From: Syntrophales bacterium
GTDB lineage: Bacteria; Desulfobacterota; Syntrophia; Syntrophales; UBA2210
Assembly: GCA_028715865.1 (NCBI GenBank)
Contig: JAQUQY010000002.1
Coordinates: 1 to 23,642 of the forward strand
DNA length: 23,642 nt
Direction: 5' to 3'
Of the stretch, positions 7,082 to 14,640 are shown piece after piece (positions within the stretch are counted from its first letter, which is position 1; each line of letters opens with the position of its first letter). The notes below the pieces were generated by a model. It did not search any database, was not told the origin of the DNA, and saw only the letters and a list, made by a program, of their open reading frames with translations. Made by a program: the position numbers and the translations under genes.

Positions 7082-8941
7082 ATGAAAAACGGTTACGCTG
7101 GAAAATTTCTGCAGATTGACTTGACGGAAGCCGCTTGTTCAACGTTTACAATCGAAGAAGCACGTTTAAAGAAGTTCATTGGCGGGAGCTCTCTCGCGGC
7201 ATCTCTTTACATTGAGAGATTCGATATCAATGCCGATCCCCTTTCTCCATCCAATCCTCTGATGGTCATTAACGGTCCCATGGTAGGGAGCGGCTTTCCG
7301 GGAAGCTCACGCTTCGCGGTGGCTTCCAAATCCCCGCAAACAGGCATATGGGGTGAAGCAGCCTGCGGCGGCACCTTCGGACCGGAACTGAAACGCGCGG
7401 GCTGCGATGGCATCATAATAACAGGCAGGAGCCCCCATCCAGTGACGCTTTCCATCACTGACAGCGGGGTTGAAATACTTTCCGCCGAATCTCTGTGGGG
7501 AAGGGATACCTATGAAACAACGGATCTGCTGAAATCGCCCGACAAGAATATAAAGGTGCTGGCTATCGGACCCGCGGGGGAGAACATTGTGAAGTTTTCA
7601 GCAATTGCTAATGACAAGGGACATTTTGTAGGTAGGACGGGCCTCGGCGCGGTCATGGGTTCTAAGAACCTCAAAGCAATTACAGCCCGGGGCAGCCGGG
7701 CTCCGGAAAAGGACGACGAAGGGAAATACAGGGAAGTATTCAAACGGGCCATTGCGGAGATTAAAGATTCCGCTTTTGCGGAGTCGCTGCACTTGATGGG
7801 CTCTGACGCGGCCATGGACCTGGGTATGATGACCGGTGACATCCCCATTAAAAACTGGTCCATTGGCGAGGATTTCGAGCTTTCCGCCAGTCTGGGCGGT
7901 CCTGCGCTCAGGGAAGCATACCTCACAAAAGCCCATGCCTGTTCTAATTGCCCTGTGGCCTGCAAAAGGGTGGTTGCCGTGAAAGACGGCCCTTACCGCA
8001 CGGAAGAAGGACCCGGGCCCGAATATGAGACCTGCTGCTCCTTTGGCACGATGATCATGAACGGTGATCTTGCCGCGGTTATCAAGGCCAACGAATTGTG
8101 TAACCGTTACGGCATGGATACCATCAGCGCGGGCGCCGCAATTGCCGTGTCCATGGAGCTTTACGAAAAGGGCATAATCAGCCCGGAAGCGGCGGATAAT
8201 CTTGACCTCTCCTGGGGAAACATGGAGACTGTTATTGTTTTGCTGGGGAGAATCGCCCGTCGAGAAGGATTCGGAGATATCCTGGCCAGGGGCTCTCTGG
8301 CAGCGGCTATTCATTTCGGAGCCGCGGCGGCGGATTGCGTTGCCCATGTCAAGGGGCTTGATCTTCCCATGCATGATCCCAGGGGGTTTCACGGCATGGG
8401 ACTGGCCTACATGATGTCAAACCGAGGCGGATGCCACCTTCAGCACGCGGCAATGGCCATGGAGCAGGGGATGGTTTCGTGGCCTCAGCTGTTCGACATG
8501 AAGGAAGACTATGACGGTACAACGTCGGAGGGTAAAGCCCGGCTGGTCTTTGATTCCGAAAATTACGGCATTCTGGCAAACAGCCTTTCTATGTGCCACT
8601 ACCTGATTTATTGCCTGAAGCCGGAAACGGTCTTGGACTCCTTTAACGCCGTAACCGGTTACAATTTCAATTTTAATGATCTTCTCCTGTGCGGAGCACG
8701 GGATTGGATGCTTAAACGCGGTATCAATAATCTGCTTGGTATTACGGTTAAGGATGATATCCTGCCGAAGAAGGTTCTCACCGCGCTTCATGATGGCGCC
8801 GCGGCCGGTTCAGTGCCGGATGTGAAACTTTTGCGTGATGAATACTACGCTATTCGAGGGTTAACTCCCCAGGGGAGGGTCAGCGACGAAAAGCTTCTGG
8901 AACTGGGGCTTACAGAGTTGAAAGACAAACTTTATAAATGA
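7082..8941 (+). CDS. Tungsten-type aldehyde:ferredoxin oxidoreductase
   Basis: A 619-residue member of the AOR family, which oxidises aldehydes to carboxylic acids (or runs in reverse) with ferredoxin, using a tungsten or molybdenum bis-pyranopterin cofactor and one 4Fe-4S cluster. Cluster ligands are Cys287-x2-Cys290-x3-Cys294 (CSNCPVAC) and probably Cys505 (SLSMCHYL). The pterin-binding stretches RTGLGAVMGSKNLKAI (185-200) and DPRGFHGMGLAY are conserved, as is the terminal RGLTPQGRVS...LLELGL. The length matches the family (about 600-650). ATG 7082 is supported by a perfect AGGAGG 5 bases upstream. It follows the radical SAM gene and precedes an SCP-2-like gene by 14 bases. The specific aldehyde is unknown; neighbours suggest a hydrophobic one. 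Confidence 0.95.
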   Translation: MKNGYAGKFLQIDLTEAACSTFTIEEARLKKFIGGSSLAASLYIERFDINADPLSPSNPLMVINGPMVGSGFPGSSRFAVASKSPQTGIWGEAACGGTFGPELKRAGCDGIIITGRSPHPVTLSITDSGVEILSAESLWGRDTYETTDLLKSPDKNIKVLAIGPAGENIVKFSAIANDKGHFVGRTGLGAVMGSKNLKAITARGSRAPEKDDEGKYREVFKRAIAEIKDSAFAESLHLMGSDAAMDLGMMTGDIPIKNWSIGEDFELSASLGGPALREAYLTKAHACSNCPVACKRVVAVKDGPYRTEEGPGPEYETCCSFGTMIMNGDLAAVIKANELCNRYGMDTISAGAAIAVSMELYEKGIISPEAADNLDLSWGNMETVIVLLGRIARREGFGDILARGSLAAAIHFGAAAADCVAHVKGLDLPMHDPRGFHGMGLAYMMSNRGGCHLQHAAMAMEQGMVSWPQLFDMKEDYDGTTSEGKARLVFDSENYGILANSLSMCHYLIYCLKPETVLDSFNAVTGYNFNFNDLLLCGARDWMLKRGINNLLGITVKDDILPKKVLTALHDGAAAGSVPDVKLLRDEYYAIRGLTPQGRVSDEKLLELGLTELKDKLYK

Positions 8942-8955
8942 GGGAGGGTTGTAAT

Positions 8956-9381
8956 ATGGAGGCATACAAGGCTTTTACGCAGGAATGGATGGATGCATGG
9001 AAGGAAAAAATCGCCGGATCCAAAGAGTATAGAGAAATAGCCAAGGACTGGGAAGGAAGCGTATCCATAACGGTAAACGCCGATCCTTCCAAGAATATTC
9101 CCCAGACTGTTTACATGTTTACGGATTACTGGCACGGCGATGTTAACGAATTTGTCATATGTGACGCCGCCAAGGCGCAATCGGCAAAATTCATAATGAC
9201 AGGTGATTACGCCCGTTGGAAGCAGGTCGCTAAAAAAGAACTGGACGCGACGAAAGCCCTGATGCAGGGAAAATTGAAACTGAAGGGCGACCTGACCTAC
9301 GTGGTGCGAAATATTAAGACGGTGAACAAAGTCATAGACCTTCTGACGGAAGTGGATACTATCTTCCCGGACGACGTTTAA
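8956..9381 (+). CDS. SCP-2 sterol-carrier-like lipid-binding protein
   Basis: A 141-residue soluble protein with no signal peptide or membrane helix. The pattern (strand-rich middle, then KFIMTGDYARWKQVAKKEL, LMQGKLKLKGDL and a closing helix NKVIDLLTEV) matches the SCP-2 domain, which binds fatty acyl or other hydrophobic ligands in a tunnel. ATG 8956 is chosen over the in-frame ATG 8938 because GGGAGG lies 8 bases upstream of it; the 8938 ATG overlaps the preceding stop. It sits 14 bases after the aldehyde oxidoreductase and 114 bases before the alcohol dehydrogenase, so it probably serves that pair, for example by presenting a hydrophobic aldehyde or alcohol. That role is inference. Confidence 0.8.
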   Translation: MEAYKAFTQEWMDAWKEKIAGSKEYREIAKDWEGSVSITVNADPSKNIPQTVYMFTDYWHGDVNEFVICDAAKAQSAKFIMTGDYARWKQVAKKELDATKALMQGKLKLKGDLTYVVRNIKTVNKVIDLLTEVDTIFPDDV

Positions 9382-9495
9382 AGTCCGGCAGAAGACAAGC
9401 AGGTTAGTGGCGTTCCCCCTTTTTCATACCTGTTAACGTTGGTTTTTCAGGCCAGATGCACTTCAGGTTAAGGCCCGCAAGTTAAGGAGACTATG

Positions 9496-10674
9496 ATGGC
9501 ATACGATAGCGATTTGTCTTTTGTTTACTTTGGCCCCACAAAAGTTGTATTCGGCGGCGGGTCATCTACGAGTGAGTTGGAGTCTGAAATAAGCTCCCTT
9601 GGATGTTCGCGGGCGATTGTCGTTACTGACCAGGGAATTATCAAAGCGGGCCTCTCGGAAAATATAATAAAGACACTGGGTGACAAATGCGTCGGTGTTT
9701 TCAGCGATGTCCCGCAGGACACGGGTATTGATGTTGTCAACCGCGGAGCCGCCTTTGCCGGGGAAAAGGGCGCCGATATAGTCATCAGCATAGGCGGAGG
9801 CAGCGTCATTGATACGGCCAAAGGCATGTGCATTTTATTGACTGAAGGCGGATCGCTGGCTGACTATGAAGGCATTCAGCTTCTGACCAGGCCGCAGACG
9901 CCGCATATAGTCATTCCCACCACCGCCGGAACCGGAAGTGAGGTGACCTGGATCGCGGTGATATACGACAAGGAAAAGGGGCAGAAAATATTGATTGTTG
10001 AATCCCATAACGCGCCAAGGGTGGCCATTCTTGACCCGCAGTTGACCATTGGCCTGCCGCCCCTGCTGACGGCATCCACAGGCATGGATGCCATGACCCA
10101 CGCTATTGAGGCGATGACATCCATCCAGAGGGAGCCCTTGTCCGACGCCATGGCGTTACACGCCATCAGGTTGTTGAGCACCTGGTTGCCGGAGTGTTTG
10201 AAAGACGGACGCGACCTAAAGGCCCGCGGACAGGTGCAGCTGGCGGCAACCATGGCGGGATGGGCATTCGGCAATGCACTTGTAGGGCTGGTACACGCTA
10301 TGGCTCAATCCGTCGGCGCCGTGGCCCGAGTTCCCCATGGCGTTGCCTGTGGCATTCTGCTGCCCTGGTGCATGGATTTTAACCTCTCTGATGGCGAACC
10401 GGAAACGATTGCCATTTATGCCACAGTCGCCGAGGCTCTGGGTTTGAGCGCGCGCGGCGATGATCCAGGGAGTTCCGCAGCGGCGGCAGTGAAGGGATCA
10501 TTTGATTTGCTTGAGGAGATCGGCCATCCTATGAAGCTTTCCGAATTCGGCGTGACGGAAGAGCATATAACTGAAGCTGCCGACCTGAGCATGGCTGATG
10601 GCGCCATTATAAACAACATTCGATATGTTTCTGAAAAGGATGAGGTGCTGGATATATACCGAAGAGCACTGTAA
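9496..10674 (+). CDS. Iron-containing alcohol dehydrogenase
   Basis: A 392-residue group III alcohol dehydrogenase that interconverts alcohols and aldehydes with NAD(P)H in the cytoplasm. Numbered from the first of two adjacent ATGs (9493), the cofactor loop is SIGGGSVIDTAKG (99-111), followed by PTTAGTGSEVT (142-152). The metal ligands are Asp199, His203 (GMDAMTHAIEA), His268 (GLVHAMAQ) and His282 (RVPHGVACG), at the usual spacing. AGGAG at 9485-9489 is 6 bases before ATG 9496 and only 3 before ATG 9493, so the second ATG is slightly favoured. Placed after the aldehyde oxidoreductase, it would supply or consume the shared aldehyde and thereby link the NAD and ferredoxin pools. Confidence 0.95.
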   Translation: MAYDSDLSFVYFGPTKVVFGGGSSTSELESEISSLGCSRAIVVTDQGIIKAGLSENIIKTLGDKCVGVFSDVPQDTGIDVVNRGAAFAGEKGADIVISIGGGSVIDTAKGMCILLTEGGSLADYEGIQLLTRPQTPHIVIPTTAGTGSEVTWIAVIYDKEKGQKILIVESHNAPRVAILDPQLTIGLPPLLTASTGMDAMTHAIEAMTSIQREPLSDAMALHAIRLLSTWLPECLKDGRDLKARGQVQLAATMAGWAFGNALVGLVHAMAQSVGAVARVPHGVACGILLPWCMDFNLSDGEPETIAIYATVAEALGLSARGDDPGSSAAAAVKGSFDLLEEIGHPMKLSEFGVTEEHITEAADLSMADGAIINNIRYVSEKDEVLDIYRRAL

Positions 10675-10691
10675 GTTTTGAGGTCTAAAAT

Positions 10692-11108
10692 ATGGAACTG
10701 AATATAACAAATCATGCTACGGATGTCCCATTTTCATTCATTCTGCAGGAGCTTTTGATAGGCAATATTGAAAAATCAGAGGCGAAATACGAGATATATA
10801 AAAAAACGCGTGGCATTACGGCAATAGAAGTGCCGGACATTGAAACTGCCATCAGCCTTCATTTCCAAGGGGGGTCCCTTACTATAGAGTCCGGTGTGAA
10901 CCCATATGCTGCCATAATTATCAGCACTTCATCGGATAATATAATGGCGCTAAGCTCTCTCAGCATACGCCTTGGCCTGCCCCATTACTTCGACGAAGCG
11001 GGCAGAAGGGTTCTGGGCCTGCTTTTCACCGGTAAAATAAAAATCAAAGGGCTTTTAAAACACCCACTTTTACTTACACGCCTGACCGTCATAATGTCGG
11101 TAATGTAG
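10692..11108 (+). CDS. Small SCP-2-like (putative lipid-binding) protein
   Basis: A 138-residue protein not recognised with certainty. It lacks a signal peptide. The middle shows a strand-rich core (ISLHFQGGSLTIESG, then YAAIIISTSSDNIMALSS), and the end carries LFTGKIKIKGLLKHPLLLTRL. The GKIKIKG-then-helix ending resembles the closing part of SCP-2 domains, as in the gene at 8956, so a lipid or hydrophobic-ligand carrier is the best guess. ATG 10692 has GAGG 8 bases upstream. It begins 17 bases after the alcohol dehydrogenase and closes the same-strand block. The sequence has drifted strongly from the first SCP-2-like protein; the two would be distant relatives rather than a recent duplication. 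Confidence 0.6.
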   Translation: MELNITNHATDVPFSFILQELLIGNIEKSEAKYEIYKKTRGITAIEVPDIETAISLHFQGGSLTIESGVNPYAAIIISTSSDNIMALSSLSIRLGLPHYFDEAGRRVLGLLFTGKIKIKGLLKHPLLLTRLTVIMSVM

Positions 11109-11135
11109 CCGGGATTATTGGTTAAAGCGGCCATG

Positions 11136-11182
11136 CCGGCAACAAAGCGAAAGCAGCCAATCAGTTAACTGCCCTTTGCCGG
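11136..11182. repeat. Imperfect inverted repeat downstream of the SCP-2-like gene
   Basis: CCGGCAA (11136-11142) followed by a 1-2 base bulge and AAG can pair with CTTTGCCGG (11174-11182). The loop contains the palindrome CAGTTAACTG. No T-run follows, so it is not a standard intrinsic terminator, but it could mark the 3' end of the alcohol/aldehyde operon. The rest of the 240-base gap to the next gene holds nothing convincing, only a 30-codon frame without a ribosome site. Confidence 0.3.
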
Positions 11183-11348
11183 GTTCCTGCCATGTTAAAG
11201 GATGAAAAGGTCGCCTTTCTGTCTTGTCCGATGGATGCAAAACTGGATAATGTGTTGGATTTCAGGGAGATTGACGTGCTATAGTAAGGCTGTCTTGAAA
11301 AATTGTACTGAAATAACAGGCAACAGCGGTGGGGGACAGCTCGATCCC

Positions 11349-12347
11349 ATGGATCAGGTATTCGAAAAGGTAGAAGAAATAGTTTCACCGGTATACGCGG
11401 TGGGTGGTTCACTGAGGGACGAGCTTCTGGGTATTGATCCAGTCGATTATGATTTCGCTACTCCCCATCGGCCCGAGTACGTAGAGGAGTGCATAAGAAA
11501 GGGCGGGAAGCGACCCTTTCTGACGGGAAAGCGTTTCGGAACTATCGGTTTGCGCCTCGAAGGCCGTCTAGTGGAAATCACCACCTTTCGGACCGAAAAA
11601 TACGGGGAGGGAAAACGAAGCCCCGAAGTAGTTTTTGTCGATGGCATAACAGAGGATCTTGCCAGGCGGGATTTTACCATAAATGCCATGGCCAGGCGGG
11701 GAGAAAGAATCATTGATCCCTTTGGGGGGCGTGACGACCTAAAAAATGGCTTGATCCGCGCTGTGGGCAATGCTGCAACCCGCTTCAGAGAAGACCCCCT
11801 GCGCATGCTGAGGGCTATCCGTTTTTCAGCTCAGCTTGATTTTGAAATTGAAGGGAAAACTCTCCAGTCGATTGTTAAATCATCCCATCGCATTCTCCAG
11901 GTAAGCAAGGAACGGTGGATGATAGAGATGGACAGGCTTCTTCTATGTCCTTTTCTGGAACGGGGGCTTCGGGCCTTTATGGATTCCGGTCTCTGCCGCT
12001 TCATGATACCGGAGCTTTCACTACAGAACAAATACGAACAAAACACCATCTATCATGCCCGTAACTTGTGGGACCACACGGTTAGAGCGGTTTTGTCTTC
12101 GCCGCCGGAGATAAATCTTCGCTGGGCAGCCCTGCTTCATGACATCGCCAAACCCTTCGTTCGCGTTGAAAAAGGAGATCGAAGCACCTATGCCCTTCAC
12201 GATCTTCTGGGGTATGACATGGTTTTAAGGCTTGGAACGCATCTGCGCTGGTCAAATGACCGCATAGGAGGAGTGAGCCGAATCATAAGGAATCACAGAC
12301 TGCCGGACAGCCCTCTCAGGGAAGCCGACGACGCAGCGAAAACGTGA
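11349..12347 (+). CDS. tRNA nucleotidyltransferase/poly(A) polymerase family protein with HD domain, short C-terminus
   Basis: A 332-residue class II nucleotidyltransferase. Motifs in order: AVGGSLRDELLG (residues 17-28), metal-binding Asp33/Asp35 in DYDFAT, ARRDFTINAMA near 106-116, RFREDPLRMLRAIRF near 145-159, and an HD domain with His243 (DHTVRAV) and His264-Asp265 (LLHDIAKP). Such enzymes add CCA to tRNA 3' ends or add poly(A). The protein stops straight after the HD domain (IIRNHRLPDSPL...), whereas HD-bearing relatives usually continue for some 80-120 residues. None of the three forward frames after 12340 continues the gene, so a simple single frameshift does not explain it. The ATG is chosen because the domain starts there; GGGGGA lies 12 bases upstream, which is far. 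The reading frame is open upstream to 11202. Confidence 0.85.
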   Translation: MDQVFEKVEEIVSPVYAVGGSLRDELLGIDPVDYDFATPHRPEYVEECIRKGGKRPFLTGKRFGTIGLRLEGRLVEITTFRTEKYGEGKRSPEVVFVDGITEDLARRDFTINAMARRGERIIDPFGGRDDLKNGLIRAVGNAATRFREDPLRMLRAIRFSAQLDFEIEGKTLQSIVKSSHRILQVSKERWMIEMDRLLLCPFLERGLRAFMDSGLCRFMIPELSLQNKYEQNTIYHARNLWDHTVRAVLSSPPEINLRWAALLHDIAKPFVRVEKGDRSTYALHDLLGYDMVLRLGTHLRWSNDRIGGVSRIIRNHRLPDSPLREADDAAKT

Positions 12348-12440
12348 CATACGCCTGGTTCCACCATGGCCGTAGATGATGATACTGAATAAAGGCGGAC
12401 CTTAGTTCATTTCTTTTAATAATAAGAAAAGTGCTTTCCG

Positions 12441-12482
12441 TAAAAAAAGGCGAGTGTTGGAAGGATAGCGCTATTAACCAAC
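12441..12482 (-). terminator. Possible terminator of the methyltransferase gene
   Basis: In the 138-base convergent gap, GTTGG (12456-12460) and CCAAC (12478-12482) flank the 10-base palindrome ATAGCGCTAT (12465-12474). Read on the minus strand, the hairpin is followed after 8 bases by seven T residues (12447-12441). The stem is interrupted and the T-run is displaced, so this is weak. Confidence 0.3.
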
Positions 12483-12485
12483 CTG

Positions 12486-13181
12486 TCAGCGGTTATGGGT
12501 CCGGCCGGCGTGTGAGGGATGAGCGCTCCTGCCCTTTGGAAAGTTAAATGGTGCTTTGCGCTTCCGCTTTTTCGGTTTAGAAATTATCAGATGGTAATCA
12601 CCTTTAAACCATTCCCTTTTGAGAATTCTGTCTTCGGTGACGGGCAGTTCCTTTTCTTTAAGTAAATTATAGAAGTCCTCCTTGTAGGTGACTCTGCCGA
12701 AATCTATGGTGGTAAAATATTTCAGGCGGGGCTTGACTATATCAAGAAAAACCGACCGGTCCTCGAACATGGTTTGAAAAAAAACCATACCCCCGTCCGG
12801 CTTTATCCACGGCGTAACACGATCCAGAACATAATTTTGATCCTCGAATAGCATGAAACTCATGCCGAAGAGTATGTAATCATAGTATTCGTCTTCCGGC
12901 GGACTATAGGATTCAACCGGCGCGTAATAAACCTCGATTTTGTCTTCAAGGCTGCATTTCCGGATCATTTTTTTGCAATGCTTGAGATATTGACGATTTA
13001 TATCGATTCCGGTAATCTCCAGATTTTTCGACCGTATTAGTGAATGATACTGCTCCAGCATGATGCCGTTCCCGATACCCACGTCAAGAATCCTGGAATT
13101 ATCGGGGAAAAAATCCAGAGCATTCGAGTAACATATATCCGTTACATCGTCTATTATGAGTCTATAGAGGTAGTTAATCAT
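12486..13181 (-). CDS. Class I SAM-dependent methyltransferase, substrate unknown
   Basis: A 231-residue protein with a Rossmann-type methyltransferase core. Motif I is ILDVGIGNGIML (31-42); the acidic residue at the end of strand 2 is Asp60 in ITGIDINRQYL; YDYILFGMSFMLFED (100-114) and IKPDGGMVFFQT (126-137) fit motifs IV to VI. The substrate is not recognisable. The last 30 residues are unusual: a run KPKKRKRKAPF followed by a His/Arg/Ser-rich tail, which could bind nucleic acid or could be read-on from a changed 3' end. Base composition is clearly more AT-rich than the neighbours, as is the 274-base gap upstream. It stands alone, convergent with the nucleotidyltransferase gene and divergent from the Tat-tagged radical SAM gene. 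Acquisition by transfer is possible. Confidence 0.8.
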   Translation of the reverse strand: MINYLYRLIIDDVTDICYSNALDFFPDNSRILDVGIGNGIMLEQYHSLIRSKNLEITGIDINRQYLKHCKKMIRKCSLEDKIEVYYAPVESYSPPEDEYYDYILFGMSFMLFEDQNYVLDRVTPWIKPDGGMVFFQTMFEDRSVFLDIVKPRLKYFTTIDFGRVTYKEDFYNLLKEKELPVTEDRILKREWFKGDYHLIISKPKKRKRKAPFNFPKGRSAHPSHAGRTHNR

Positions 13182-13455
13182 TGTTTTCCATCCGGCGAAA
13201 CTCTCAAGCGGTCTGTCTAATAAGTAACCGGCTTAAGGATGAGTTTGATTCGCTGATTTTTACGGGTGCGCTAACTCTTATCAATAATCGCTAGAGCTTG
13301 TAAATACTAAGATAATTCGTTCATAATAATAGAAATTCAATTAATTTTCAAGGCAAATATTATTTATTATGAAGGTAACCATAATGTTAAGCTCCGTTAT
13401 TAATGGATAATTATCTTTGTCCTGAACGATAAAGGCAGAGACCGTAACTTAAAAA
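13182..13455. other. AT-rich divergent intergenic region
   Basis: This 274-base gap lies between the divergently oriented methyltransferase and AmrS-like genes and is visibly AT-rich. It has no tRNA-like fold or coding frame. On the plus strand TTGTAA (13298-13303) and CATAAT (13322-13327) with an 18-base spacer could promote the radical SAM gene, but matches are frequent by chance in such sequence. The radical SAM gene has no clear ribosome site. Confidence 0.4.
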
Positions 13456-14628
13456 ATGAAAAGAAAAGGCAACTACTTTGCCCGTCGTGAGTTTCTGGGT
13501 TTTTGCGGACGAGGAGCGTGTGCCCTGGCCTCGCTCTTCCTCGCCGGCCTTTCCCCGGCAGCAATGATGGGAAAGGCTCGAGCGGACATGCCCCGCCTGG
13601 GCCGGATTAATCTTGTTGAATCGCCATGGTACGAGTCTCTGGATGGACAGGTTGTTAGATGTTCTCTATGCCCCCGGCAATGCCGCATAAACATAGATGG
13701 GCGAGGGGAATGCGGAGTGCGGGAAAACCGGAAGGGTCGACTCTACAGTCTTGTATTCGGAAATCCCTGCGCAATTCACCTTGATCCGGTGGAAAAGAAT
13801 CCCCTTTTTCACGTCATGCCGTCGACCATGTCGCTTTGTCTCGCCACGGCGGGCTGCAACCTGCACTGCCGGTTCTGCCAGGTATGGGAGATGTCCCAGG
13901 TTTCCCCGGAAGATATCTACTCCTTTGACCTGCCGCCGGAATCGGCGATTCGCCAAGCCCACAACATGAATGCCCGCTCCATAGCGTTCACCTATGTGGA
14001 ACCAGTTGTATTTATCGAGTATGCCATGGCTGTTGCGGCACGAGCCCGTGAGGCGGGACTTTTGAGTCTGGTGCACACGGCGGGTTTTATTAGGGAAGAT
14101 CCACTTTATAAACTATGCGATGTTACGGACGCTTTTAATGTCGATCTGAAAGGTTTTAGTGAAGAATATTACCGCGAACTCTGCGCGGGCGAACTGAAGC
14201 CGGTACTTGACACCCTCCGGAACATACGTAGAAGGGGTATTCACGCTGAGATAACAACCCTTATCGTACCTGCAAGGAATGACGAAAAGTCTATGATTCG
14301 TGATATGGCGCACTGGATCATGGAGACAATGGGAGAATGGACGCCCCTTCACTTTACCCGCTTCTATCCTCTTTACAGGCTGAGAAACCTGCCGCCCACT
14401 CCTATTGCAACTCTGGAGAGGGCCCGGGAGACAGCCTTAGATGCGGGCCTGAAGTTCGTCTACCTGGGCGGAGTTCCGGGCCATAAGGGGGAAAACACAT
14501 TCTGCCCCAATTGTTCAAAAACGGTAATTCAAAGAACAGGTTTCATGGTAGTAGAGAATAGAATTGCCGGCGGAGCATGCGGATATTGCGGCGGTCCGGT
14601 GCCCGGATTATGGGATTCCGGTGATTAG
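13456..14628 (+). CDS. amrS: AmmeMemoRadiSam-type radical SAM protein with a twin-arginine signal
   Basis: A 390-residue radical SAM protein of the AmmeMemoRadiSam/PflA-like group (COG1180). Residues 1-43 form a Tat signal: RR at 10-11 in ARREFLGF, a hydrophobic stretch ACALASLFLAGLSPAA, and a cleavage-like KARA-D. An N-terminal cysteine group follows (CSLCPRQC at 69-76, Cys86). The radical SAM motif is Cys134-x3-Cys138-x2-Cys141 in AGCNLHCRFCQVW. The C-terminus has two more pairs, CPNC and CGYC, which may bind zinc or another cluster. The MEMO and AMMECR1 partners are not in this window. It ends 12 bases from the stop of a second Tat-tagged radical SAM gene in convergent orientation. The reaction is unknown. 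The symbol is given by family resemblance only. Confidence 0.85.
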   Translation: MKRKGNYFARREFLGFCGRGACALASLFLAGLSPAAMMGKARADMPRLGRINLVESPWYESLDGQVVRCSLCPRQCRINIDGRGECGVRENRKGRLYSLVFGNPCAIHLDPVEKNPLFHVMPSTMSLCLATAGCNLHCRFCQVWEMSQVSPEDIYSFDLPPESAIRQAHNMNARSIAFTYVEPVVFIEYAMAVAARAREAGLLSLVHTAGFIREDPLYKLCDVTDAFNVDLKGFSEEYYRELCAGELKPVLDTLRNIRRRGIHAEITTLIVPARNDEKSMIRDMAHWIMETMGEWTPLHFTRFYPLYRLRNLPPTPIATLERARETALDAGLKFVYLGGVPGHKGENTFCPNCSKTVIQRTGFMVVENRIAGGACGYCGGPVPGLWDSGD

Positions 14629-14640
14629 CTCAGATCCAGA

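Noticed and set aside
7598..8392. Long minus-strand open frame (264 codons) opposite the aldehyde oxidoreductase
   Set aside because: It lies fully inside a strongly supported gene, has low-complexity composition, no recognisable motif and no ribosome site.
11192..11284. 30-codon frame upstream of the nucleotidyltransferase gene
   Set aside because: No ribosome site, no recognisable sequence and no continuation into either neighbour.
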